This document shows, piece after piece, positions 55,113-64,000 of a stretch of DNA of 64,000 nt (position 1 is the stretch's first letter; each line of letters begins with the position of its first letter). The position numbers and the translations under genes are program-made. Origin of the DNA: an uncultured Mycoplasmataceae bacterium (GTDB taxonomy: Bacteria > Bacillota_I > Bacilli_A > Mycoplasmatales > Mycoplasmoidaceae); assembly GCA_900544585.1 (NCBI GenBank), contig UQVX01000001.1:1-64000 (forward strand), read 5' to 3'. The notes beneath the pieces are model-generated. The model searched no databases. It was not told the origin of the DNA and worked only from the letters and a program-made list of their open reading frames with translations.

Positions 55113-56234
55113 CTATTTATTCCCACCTGTACTGTTATATCCACTATTAAAAGCATCATATTGCTCAATATACATCTTCTCTAATCGATCCAATTCATCT
55201 TTGATTGTACAAGGGATGATTTTAACTAAAAACTCATCATTGGTGCTTCAGTCCTGGAAGAAGAGATAATTTTTAGGACCTAATGAACAAAAGTGTTGGT
55301 GATAAATCCGTTTGTTAACATCTTTGGATTGACCAACATAGTATTTATTTTTGGTTTTATTTCAAATTATGTAAACACCAATAATGATTTCTTTATGACT
55401 AAATTTTATTTCATGACGTAAATTCAAAAAACCATCATTATGCACATTAATCTTGCGTTCATAGACAGTTCTCTTTATCTGGTCTAATTTATCTTGGCAC
55501 TTACTAATCTTTTTTTCATTTGCATTAGTAATATGTTCGCATTCAGCATTCAATGTTAACACTTGGTTAGACAGGTTTTTTACATTAATTTCACATTGGT
55601 TAATGGCTTTTTGGTTTATTGCTGCTTGAGTTTCAGAAGTGTAGCATGCCAACATAATAATGCCAATCAAAACAGGAATTAAAATGATAGCAAATACCAA
55701 GTAAGGGATTGAATTAGGGACAACTGGTTTTCTTTTGGCAACATCAAGGTTCATTTTAGCAATTCTAAATTGGTCTTTAGCACATTCAAGTTTATTTTGT
55801 TGAGTGTCAATTTGGTTATTTAAATTATTAATGTTGTCTTCAACATTTTTAATGTCGATTAGTTTTTGATATCAACTAGGCACAAAATTATTAGCTAAAA
55901 ATTGGATTAAATAATTAGTTATTTCTATTCTAATTTCATCATTTAAGTCTGATAAATTAACTAATTCTTCTTCTAGAAATTTTTCAATACAAATAGCTTT
56001 ATGATAATCCTTTAATTTTTTTGTTTTTACTGATAAATCATCATAGATTGGAGTTCTCTCATAATTTCTTGTTACATATCTGGTAATCTTAGGCTTAGTA
56101 GTAGTTTTAATTATCTTAAAAGTTAGGATAGTAGTAGCTTCATCATAATCTAGATCAGTTAGACTGATGTCTTCTTCATAGTAGTCAGGATTATAAGTGG
56201 ATAGGGTAGTAGGCTCATTTTTTTTAAAAAACAT
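55113..56234 (-). CDS. Membrane-anchored GIY-YIG endonuclease-like protein
   Basis: 373 residues; reading TGA at 55872 and 55362 as Trp joins what look like separate ORFs. Order: an acidic N-terminal ~120 residues, a coiled coil (VEDNINNLNNQIDTQQNKLE), one membrane helix (YLVFAIILIPVLIGIIMLA, ~190), a second coiled coil (~215-260) and a C-terminal GIY-YIG domain (EIIIGVYIIWNKTKNKYYVG, then QSKDVNKRIYHQH, and a late conserved Glu in RLEKMYIEQYDA, followed by Asn). A nuclease tethered to the membrane through coiled coils is unusual. It is paired with the DUF2779 nuclease without any gap. Confidence 0.85.
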
Positions 56235-56281
56235 AACTTAATAAATTATCTCATGTTTTTTTATATGCTTTATATGACTAT

Positions 56282-56321
56282 TAAAAAACATTAATACCTG
56301 TTTTGGTATTAATGTTTTTAA
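56282..56321 (-). terminator. Terminator of the C1 peptidase gene
   Basis: ACATTAATACC (56288-56298) pairs with GGTATTAATGT (56305-56315) around a six-base loop; on the minus strand the stem is followed by six T. It lies between the C1 peptidase stop and the GIY-YIG gene start. A T run on the plus strand side makes it potentially bidirectional. Confidence 0.75.
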
Positions 56322-56338
56322 TTTAGTTATGAACTAGA

Positions 56339-58747
56339 CTATTTGTTTTTCTTCTTTTTGTTTTTGATTAACAAAGCTGACATTGTTGCTAAAGCAACAA
56401 GTAGAGCAGCTGCTACACCAATTGATGAGTAGATAATAATGTCTTTAGTATTATCAACAACAAACTTTTCAACACCACTAGTGTATGCATCATAGTTTTC
56501 TGTACCAGCAACAGTTAGTTTCACATAGTATGTACCTGGAGTAGTTGGTTTGCTTGCTAATTTAGAATCAAGTGTACAAGATTGTGCTGTGTAATATTCA
56601 TATTTATAGTTTTGAGTATCATTAGGGTTACCAAATTTTGTTTTTGGTAATTCTGTATCACTATTACGTTTAACTAATTCATTTTTAGCTTTTACAATGG
56701 TGAAGTCCCGATACACTTCACCTTCATATTTACCAATACCTGTAATTGTAATTGTTGCTTCTCCGGCATTTTTGTTATTTGCATAACTTAATTTATAGTC
56801 CATGCCTTCTTTTAATACAGTACCATCATCTTTCTTTTTAATGATAAGTTTTGGTTTAACTTCTTTATCATCATATGATACTTGTTCTTCGCTTTTGTTT
56901 TCAAACATAATAGAAATATTTGGACTACTAATATTTTGCTTTTCTTCTGCTGGAGTTGGATCTGGTTTTGGTTGTGGATTTACAGGTGGAGTTGGTGTTG
57001 GTGTTGGTGTTGGTGTTGGTGTTGGTGTTGGTGTTACAACAGGTGGTTTCGGTTGTGGAGTTGGAGGTGTAACAGTTGGTGGTTTCGGTTGTGGGTTTGG
57101 AGTTACAGGTGGAGGTGTTACAGTTGGTGGAGGTGTTATACTAGGAGGTGGAGTCACAGGTGGAGTTGTTGTATCCGGTTTATCAGTTGATAAACTTGGT
57201 CTAGCTTGTGCCGCACCATCATACACCTTAGTTAACCCTCTAATAGAAAAGACTGCTCTATCCATAATGCTATTAGCATATTGTCATTGCCCATCTTTAT
57301 AGCAAAAAGTCTTATCTTTATTGCTACGTTCTGGATTTTTTGACTTATAAATTGATGCATCATTCTTAGGGTTTGTGACACTTAAAACAATTGAGAAGTC
57401 ATCATTTTGATATAAATCAACTTCTGGTAAATCCATAGTGTAGTAGCTATATGAGTCACCTTTATTAGCAAATTTTTCAGTTTTTGAGACAACTTTTTCC
57501 CCATTTCTAGGATTATTATTTGTGCCTAAATTTACATTTCTATAAATGTCAACAGTAACAGTAACATCCTCACCATGTAAAGCAAATGTAACTGCTTTAA
57601 GTTTTTCTTTCTTAGTTGTTGATGATTTTTTGCTTGGGAATACTACAGCATAGTCATGTGTATTTACTTTAGCATCATCACTATAGGAATTGTATAAATC
57701 ATTTGGTTTTTGTAATTCGGTATTCATCCCATCATAATAATAATTAGCATCATAGGCATCTTTCTTAGCAAAATCATATGCCATAACTGTACTAATAGCT
57801 GAATCATATGAAAGATAGTAGTAACCATCATCAGTTGAATAACTAGGCATACCATTCGACAAGTTATTTGCACCTCAACTATTTTTTACGATCCACGCCC
57901 CATCTCTATTTGGTTTTTGATTTTGTGGGTTAAAAAACTGATCCCTACTAATTGAGTCATTTCATCCAACAATTTGACAAGCATGAGGCCCATTATTATT
58001 TTGTGTACTATAAAAGTATTTATTATTACCTTGTCCACCAGAACCATAAGCAAAAGTTACTGAACCATATTTACCAATTGCTTCTTTAATAAGTTGAACT
58101 TTTTCATTAACAGTGTTACTTTTATCATTAACAACAACAACTGAACTTTTCATTAAAGCAATGGGATCATAAAACCGATTATCAGGTTTAGATGTTTGCA
58201 ATGCTGGTGCATTTTGTTGCATGAACACTGATGAAAACCTTAGTGTACTACCACCAGTATTTGGAATACTAATACCATCTCCATACACACATTCTGGAGC
58301 CAACCCTAGTTTATCAGCTTGAGTTGTTCTATTATTTGCCACATATTGCAAGTTTTTAACATTAATTTCTAGGTTGGAATTATTATATTCACTAGATAAT
58401 TGGTTTTTTAAAATTGAAGTTTCAAAAGCTGAAGCTAAAGAATATGCCCAACAGTTATTATTGTAGTACCCTTGGTTTTTAACGCTAGTTACAACACCAT
58501 AGTCCCTAGCATCAAATTGAGGCAATTTTGCTAATGTTTTGCTATCAATTGCATTTCACGCCGCTAGATCTCTAGGAGCATTAGTACCAATTGTTCTAGC
58601 TGTATTTAAAACCGTTGTAGTATGATCTAATTCACTCACTAAACTAATATTAGCTGAACTCATAAAAATTGGAGTTGCTAAAACACCAATTGTCAATGCT
58701 GACAAAATTGGTCAAAACAATCTTTTGATCCTTCTTGTTTTTTTCAT
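56339..58747 (-). CDS. Secreted papain-like (C1) peptidase with Thr-Pro linker and C-terminal anchor
   Basis: 802 residues from ATG 58747 (AGAGGT ribosome site). A Sec signal (basic MKKTRRIKRLFW, then a hydrophobic core) is followed by a C1 domain with all papain residues: oxyanion Gln in VKNQGYYNNNCWAYS, C99, H255 in GPHACQIVGW and N289 in IVKNSWG. After ~500 comes a long Pro/Thr linker with TP repeats, then Ig-like regions (NISIMFENKSEEQVSYDDKE onward) and a C-terminal helix with a Lys-rich tail (IIIYSSIGVAAALLVALATM, then KKKKNK). It would be held on the outer face of the membrane. The layout resembles lectin-like C1 peptidases of gut Firmicutes, so transfer is plausible. An operator-like palindrome precedes it. 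Confidence 0.92.
56994..57035. repeat. (GGTGTT)7 hexanucleotide repeat
   Basis: Seven perfect copies of GGTGTT on the plus strand encode a run of Thr-Pro (ACA CCA) in the C1 peptidase linker. The unit is a multiple of three, so copy-number change alters linker length without breaking the frame. Imperfect longer repeats (QPKPP and VTPP units) continue on both sides. Confidence 0.9.
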
Positions 58748-58764
58748 AGTTTTTACCTCTTCTG

Positions 58765-58788
58765 GAAATAATAATGAATTATTATTTC
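58765..58788 (-). promoter_or_regulatory. Palindromic operator-like site upstream of the C1 peptidase
   Basis: GAAATAATAA-TGAA-TTATTATTTC has perfect 10-base arms. It lies just 3' of a TATAAT/TATTAT -10 on the minus strand (58788-58801) and 18 bases before the start codon. It could bind a repressor at the transcription start or fold into an mRNA hairpin beside the ribosome site. Confidence 0.5.
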
Positions 58789-58845
58789 ATAATATATTAT
58801 ACCAAAAAATAGGCCCTAGGATGCATCACACCTACCACTTCTTAT

Positions 58846-59763
58846 TTAGCTTTTAAAAGGATGATGACCATTAATAAGTTCATGGACTGCAACCACATTT
58901 TTATTTGGTAATTGCAATTTAGTAATTTGTAAATCAAAATCACTAGTTGCCACATAAACCCCAGTTTTATCAACTTTACTAATAGTGCCTGGCGGAAGAT
59001 TCGAGACAATATTTGTTGGGTGTGCCTCATGAATTTTGATTGCCATATCTTTATATTGCCACACTGCTATTGGTTTATCATACAATCCCCTAATTAAGCA
59101 ATCTATTTGTTGGCAAGATTTATTAAAATCAACAACCATATCTTGTTTTGAAATATTATAGCCAAAGGTTGCATCTCTAGAATCTTGGGGGACACTTGCA
59201 TATTTTTGCATGACCAAATTAGTTCAATTATCTTTTAACACTTCAGCTGCTAAATCAGCTAGTTTTAGTGTTAATGATTTGGTAGTTTCATTTCGCTCAA
59301 TTAGACATTCTTTTTGACTAATAATGTCCCCAGCATCCATTTGCAACACCATCTTCATAAGTGTCACTCCAGTTACACAATCCCCATTAATAATACTTCA
59401 ATGAATTGGTGCTCCACCTCTTAGTTTGGGTAGCAATGATGCGTGCAAATTAAAACACCCAATTGTTGGTAGGTCTAAGATTTTTTGAGGCACAAACTGA
59501 CCATAAGCACATGTAATAATAATGTCAGGATGAGTATTTTTGATCTCATCATAGGCATCTATAATCTTATTTGGTTGGATTATTGTGATTTGATTATCAA
59601 GACAATATTTTTTCACAGGACTGTAAACAATTGCCTTTTTACGATCGGTCTGTTTATCTGGTTGACTCACTACCATTAATAATTGCACATTGTTAAAACT
59701 ACAAATAGCTTCCAAAACTTTTACACTAATTTTTGGCGTGCCCATAAAGATAACTTTTGTCAT
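58846..59763 (-). CDS. fmt: Methionyl-tRNA formyltransferase
   Basis: 305 residues with TGA-Trp codons. It formylates initiator Met-tRNA with 10-formyl-THF. It starts TKVIFMGTPKISVKVLEAI; the formyltransferase signature is FNLHASLLPKLRGGAPIHWS (catalytic Asn and His), with LMKMVLQMDAGDII next (catalytic Asp). The C-terminal tRNA-binding OB domain is shorter and less conserved. No def gene is adjacent. The gene diverges from the membrane-protein operon at 59835. Confidence 0.95.
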
Positions 59764-59834
59764 TAATACCTACATTTTTTAGTTTATGTTTTAAAATTAT
59801 TTAAGTATTTAAATTGTATATTTAAAGAAGACAC

Positions 59835-60491
59835 ATGGGAAATAATAGTTTATTACTTTTGATTCTAATTATTCTACCAATTGGATTGGTAGTTTTTATG
59901 ATTTACAAGAAAAAAAATAAAGGTCAAAAAGATAAAAACACTAAATCTAATAACCAGTTAAAAAACAAACAAGAAGAAGATGAAGTTTGATTAACAATCA
60001 AACGTTTTTTAAGAGAAAGTGGTGAAACTGGCAAAGAAGTCATTGATTCATATGTTGTTAAACGTCCAGATCCTAGAATTAAAACAAAACAGCAAAAACA
60101 ATTAGCTAAAGAGTTAAAAAAACTAAAAAAGACAGACCCAGAAGCTTACAATGCTCAAAAAGCCCTTCAAAAAATTGAAAAACGCAAGAAGCCTAAAGAA
60201 TTATATGTTGTTTTATTCACAACTAGAGATACTAAGACTCTTAATGTTGATTCACCACGAGCATTAGAATGTGAAGTAGTCTATAAAAAAGTTGCAAAAG
60301 GTTCAACGCAAAGAACAATTGTCATTAATAGCTTGATGGATTATGAAAAAGAAATGGAATGAATCAAACCTATCAAAGAAAAAGATGATAAAGAATTAGC
60401 AAGACAGTTAAGGGTCGAACAACGTCGGATAGCAAAAAAGAAGCAAAAACAACAAAAACAAAAAGAGAAAGAAAAAAATAAAACTAAATAA
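59835..60491 (+). CDS. Membrane-anchored basic protein (DUF5385-like)
   Basis: 218 residues with two TGA-Trp codons. One N-terminal helix (LLLLILIILPIGLVVFMIY) precedes a very basic, helical cytoplasmic domain with a central KELYVVLFTTRDTKTLNV beta region and a Lys/Gln-rich tail (KKKQKQQKQKEKEKNK). Its shape resembles mycoplasma proteins filed as DUF5385; this is from memory and not verified. It is the first of three genes with a membrane protein and an ABC ATPase. Confidence 0.7.
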
Positions 60492-60531
60492 GTTTTAAAA
60501 TATATAAAGATTTTTTTATAAAGAGGGAAAA

Positions 60532-61176
60532 ATGGGAAGAGCCAAATTTAGTTCAAAAATTTTTAGTGTATTCTTAAGAATTTTGTTAATTGCTTCTTGA
60601 ATATTACTTGTTTGTAGTTTTATTGTGTCTGCATTATTAACAATATGACCAAACATGACAGTTAATGCAAAAGGAATAGATCAACCAATTTTTGGGGTTT
60701 GAAAAATTTCTAAAGGACAAATTACCACTGAATTGTCATGATTAGGGATATTAGTCATTTGTTTAGCTAGTATAGCAATTTTATTTAGTTTGATTATTCA
60801 ATTATGTGCAAAAAAAGCAAAGTTTAAAATTGGTACTAGAAACCAAATGATTGGTTATTTTTCATCAATTAATTTTCCATTAATTGTGTTTGTTGTCTTC
60901 GCATTTATTGGTACATATCATTTCAATAGTTTAACTGAAATTCCAGGGGTTAAAAGTGTGCAATCATTATTTCTTACAACCCAAGGCGCAACTAAATTAC
61001 TACAAAGTGGATCATTTCCATTAAGTGCTAATTTAATTAGTTCAGTAACATGGGTGTATTGGATTTTCTTAGTTTTCTCTTTTATTTCAGCAATTGGTAT
61101 TACATTTACAACAATTAAACTTATTTTAAGAGCAATTTTCAGTAGAACATTTGATAAAAAATCTTATGAAGATTAG
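60532..61176 (+). CDS. Four-helix membrane protein
   Basis: 214 residues; AGAGGGA ribosome site and several TGA-Trp codons. There are four hydrophobic helices: LRILLIASWILLVCSFIVSA, LGILVICLASIAILFSLII, FPLIVFVVFAFIGTY and VYWIFLVFSFISAIGI. No family is recognised. It overlaps the following ABC ATPase by 11 bases, so it is a candidate membrane partner of that ATPase, although it does not resemble known permease folds. Confidence 0.7.
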
Positions 61177-62155
61177 TTGACCATTTACAAATAAAACACA
61201 AGTATTTTGTGACAAATATAAAAATGATTATTTGACAGTTATTAATTTAACTAAACGTTATAAGAAAAATATGCTTCCAGCGATTAGTGAATTAAATTTT
61301 AGAGTTGGTCATGGGGAGTTTCATGCCTTCATAGGCGGTAATGGGGCAGGAAAAACCACAACAATTAAATCAATTGTTGGAGCATATGCTAAATATGAAG
61401 GAGAGATATATTTTAGTGGTTATATTAATAGTAGCTTAGAAGCTAAACGCACAATGGGGTACATTCCAGAAATTGCAAGATTTCCAGATAACACATCTAC
61501 CTATAGCTACTTATTGAATATGGCACTTTTGAGTGAATTAAAAAAGGACGAAGCTAAGAAAACTGTTGAAAAGATTTTGATTGATTTAAATATGCAAAAA
61601 TTAGCTAAAAAATCACCAAATACTTTTAGTAGTGGACAAAAAAAGAAAATATTATTAGCACAAGCTCTTATTCACAATCCAAAGATTTTAATTATGGATG
61701 AACCAGCTGCTAATTTAGACCCAGCAGCAAGAATTGATTTTTTTGAAACATTAAAAAAATTACAACATCAAGGTAAATCAATTTTTATTAGTAGTCACAT
61801 TTTAAATGAAGTAGATAAGTATGCAACTCATGCAACTATTTTAGATGGTGGCAAAATTGTGTTTACTAGTAGTTTAGATGAGTACCGTAAAAACCACCAT
61901 GAAGAAATTATTATTAAAGTTGATAAAACTAAAGATTGTTTAAAAATATTTAGTGAAAAAAACATTAAGTATAACTTTAATCCCAACACTAATGTTTTTA
62001 TTCTTCATCACACAAAAAAAATTAATTCCAATGACCTATTAATGGAATTAATTAAAGCTAACATTAAAATTATTAGTTTTAGATATGGTGTATCTTCTTT
62101 AGAAGAAATCTACAATAAGTATGTTATTAAAGGTTCAGTTCACACCATGAAATAA
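61166..62155 (+). CDS. ABC transporter ATP-binding protein
   Basis: 329 residues from ATG 61166, which overlaps the previous stop; the alternative TTG 61232 would remove 22 residues. All motifs are intact: Walker A IGGNGAGKTTTIK (from 57), Q-loop region MGYIPEIARFPD, signature FSSGQKKKILLAQAL, Walker B ILIMDEPAANLDP and the H-loop ISSHILNEV. It is of the drug/CcmA-NatA type that pairs with ABC-2 permeases, so the permease-like protein at 47368 or the upstream four-helix protein could be its partner. A ~90-residue C-terminal regulatory region follows. Confidence 0.92.
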
Positions 62156-62167
62156 AGATTACAAGAG

Positions 62168-63547
62168 TTATTTTAATTGCTTACTTTTAGCAATATTATA
62201 GAATGTGTGCAGCATGATTCCAGTGCCAACATCACCTTTATCTGCAGTTCCAGCTACATCAAAGTGCGCATATGGTAAGTTATGGGTAAATTCTTTTAGA
62301 AACATCGCAGCTCGACTAGAACCACCTTTAGGACTACTTACTGAGTTAGCAATATCAGCAAACTTAGACTTAAGTAAATCTTTAAAGTCATGGTGAAATG
62401 GCAAACGTCAAACTAATTCTCCAGCATTGTTGGCTGCTGTCGAAATTATGTTTCATAGTTCATCTTGATTTGTTCACACCCCTGTGTATGTATCACCTAG
62501 TGCATAAATCATGGCACCTGTTAAAGTTGCAACATCATATAATTCATTAACCTTGAACTCTTGTGCTAAATAAGATAAACTATCTGCCATAATCAGTCTA
62601 CCTTCAGCATCTGTGTTATCAATTTCCACACTCATTCCATTGTGACCAACTAAGACATCATCAGGCCGGTATGATGACTCACTAGCTAAATTTAAAACTA
62701 ATGGCATTGCAACTACAACATTAGTTTTTACTTTGTTTGATGCAAGACTGTGAATTAAACTACCAACGATAGCAGCCCCTGACATGTCATATTTCATCCA
62801 ACGCATGTAATTGCCTGTTTTAATATTTAAGCCACCAGTATCAAAACATACACCTTTACCAACAAACCCCAACTTATAATTATTATTTGGATTTGGTAAG
62901 TATTCAATAATCATTAACCTAGATTGGTCTTCAGATTTTTTACAACCCGCACCAACTGCAAGGAGTAAATTCATATTATTTTGCTTTAATTCATCACAAT
63001 TTAGAATTTTTATTTTAACATTATCTAATTTTGATAAATGTTCAGTCATTAATTTTTCAAATCCCAAGGGATTAATAAAATTAGACGGCATATCTTGTAA
63101 TTTACGAACAAATGTTTTATCTTTAGAAACAACAAGATATTCATCAACTAGATTTTTGTAGTTATCATTAATTACTAAATTATGATTCACATTATTTTCT
63201 AGTGTTTTTTTGTTCATTGTCCAAGGAATTACACTTCCATATTCCAATGCATCAACAACAATAGCAATTAATTTTTCATGTTCTTTAACATTAACAACAT
63301 TCAAAAAACTATTTAAATCAATATCAAAATTATTTTTAGTTTGGGTACTAACAAATTTTGTTAGTGTTCTAAATAATTCATTACCATCAATATTTGAACT
63401 TAAAATGATGTAATACTCATTAAAGTTAGGATTAAAAATTGTATATGGTTCTTGATAATTTTCATATTCATTTATTTTGTGATTTGAATCAACAGCTTTC
63501 AAACAAAATTTGTTGGTAAATTTGCAACTAAAATTTAACATTTTCAC
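62168..63547 (-). CDS. pepA: Leucyl aminopeptidase (M17 family)
   Basis: 459 residues with TGA-Trp codons. It removes N-terminal residues from peptides using two metal ions and supplies amino acids from imported peptides. Catalytic signatures are VGKGVCFDTGGLNIK (Lys and Asp ligands), MKYDMSGAA, NTDAEGRLIMADSL (the M17 signature) and ELYDVATLTGA. The start is ambiguous: GTG 63547 has AGGA at ideal spacing, whereas ATG 63541 is two codons in. The gene converges with the ABC ATPase operon, the stops being 12 bases apart. Confidence 0.95.
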
Positions 63548-63617
63548 TATTTTTCCTAGTTTTAGTTTTTAAGTTATTTATAATAATTATATTATTTTTA
63601 AAAATAGGTTTTTATCA

Positions 63618-64000
63618 ATGCAATATAATCTGAAACCAATGCTAGAAATTCAAGAGAAATTAAACCAAAAGATTTATCAAACTCAAAAGATTGACCCAAA
63701 TGAAATAAAAGTTCAATCACATTTATGTATTTTGATTGAGTTAATGGAATTGTGCAATGAAACAAGATGCTTTAATTATTGATCAAAAAAAACTCGGGGC
63801 ACTGATGAGGATATTTTAGAAGAACTTGCAGATGTTTTATGTTTTTTATTAACAGAGATGCTTGATTGACCAACTGCACACGTTATGATTGATGAAACAA
63901 TTCAACCAGAAAATAAATTACAATTAACAATTCGTTTTCAAAATTTAGCAAAGCAATTTGCTAATTTAGATCAACATAATCCTACAAGCTACATCATTTT
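63618..64000 (+). CDS. Dimeric dUTPase (MazG-like all-alpha), partial
   Basis: The first 127 codons of a gene that runs off the right edge, with TGA-Trp codons. It starts MQYNLKPMLEIQEKLNQKIY. The metal-binding pattern of dUTPase-2 proteins is visible: ELMELCNETRCFNYWSKK (ExxE-type), then DEDILEELADVLCFLLT (E-x-x-D on the partner helix). It would hydrolyse dUTP to dUMP and keep uracil out of DNA. No Shine-Dalgarno stands out. It diverges from pepA. Confidence 0.85.

Noticed and set aside
57000..57190. Short regular repeats that could suggest a CRISPR array
   Set aside because: The unit is six bases with no spacers and lies within an open frame encoding Thr-Pro; it is a protein linker repeat.
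56882..57190. 102-residue Trp/Cys-rich plus-strand ORF
   Set aside because: It is the frame-shifted reverse reading of the Pro/Thr linker; composition is an artefact of the hexamer repeat.
1..64000. tRNA and rRNA genes, insertion sequences
   Set aside because: I scanned for TpsiC-arm-like GTTCRANYC contexts, rRNA-like conserved blocks and transposase motifs and saw none that could be supported.

Overview
The window is AT-rich, gene-dense Mollicutes (mycoplasma) DNA. The clearest sign is genetic code 4. TGA falls at conserved tryptophan positions in almost every long gene, for example the FSTYATWWIRQ stretch of SigA, the HIGH-proximal part of ArgS and the SHHP-proximal part of the Nif3 protein. 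With TGA read as Trp, pieces that look broken join into full-length proteins of normal family size. Genes overlap by 1-30 bases in long runs, and there is no rRNA, tRNA, CRISPR array or complete insertion sequence. BspA-type leucine-rich lipoproteins together with a papain-like C1 peptidase suggest a host- or protozoan-associated member of the Ureaplasma/Malacoplasma group. 'Candidatus Malacoplasma girerdii' is a plausible relative, but this is an inference that was not tested here.

Layout. 1-560: wreck of a BspA-like surface protein (minus). 612-10750: DUF2130 nuclease-like protein, uvrC with an upstream hypothetical gene, lepA, and a minus-strand operon deoA-sigA-trmK-nif3. 10751-11389: gene-free, with two terminator hairpins. 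11390-23033: an information-processing run of a YqaJ-like nuclease, thiI, a DHH phosphoesterase, dnaE, a 5'-3' exonuclease, mutM/fpg, then two DnaA-box 9-mers, dnaB- and dnaI-like primosome genes and argS. 23034-26900: an accessory surface locus. It holds an 886-residue leucine-rich lipoprotein behind an A17 tract, a decayed LRR tail, and an exact 157-base inverted copy of the gene's own 5' end. 26912-30657: rpsT, a small ORF, alaS, ruvX.

30702-33443 is the most novel locus. It encodes a C39 (double-glycine) peptidase fused to a membrane domain and an ABC domain whose catalytic motifs are gone, a small membrane protein, and two tiny peptides. One peptide has a textbook double-glycine leader. 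I read this as a mycoplasma bacteriocin-like or signalling-peptide secretion system. 33435-37842: membrane-anchored choline-kinase-like protein, a hypothetical gene, gpsA, der, an HTH-like protein. 37990-40524: ComEC-like channel, then mraZ-rsmH with an MraZ operator but no ftsZ behind it. 40908-47415: amino-acid permease, nfo, plsC-scpA-scpB-mtnN.

47368-58747 is a second accessory region: an ABC-2-like permease; a DUF885 metallopeptidase lipoprotein whose start codon is knocked out of frame at a short A tract behind a (TA)8 promoter repeat; an unknown protein; a two-gene nuclease module (DUF2779/Cas4-like plus membrane-anchored GIY-YIG); and a secreted, membrane-tethered C1 peptidase with a hexanucleotide-encoded Thr-Pro linker. 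58846-64000: fmt, a three-gene membrane/ABC-ATPase operon, a leucyl aminopeptidase and the start of a dimeric dUTPase.

Taken together, a conserved replication, repair and translation core is interleaved with three host-interface modules: switchable lipoproteins, surface or secreted peptidases, and a peptide exporter. Several of these carry sequence features typical of on/off phase variation.
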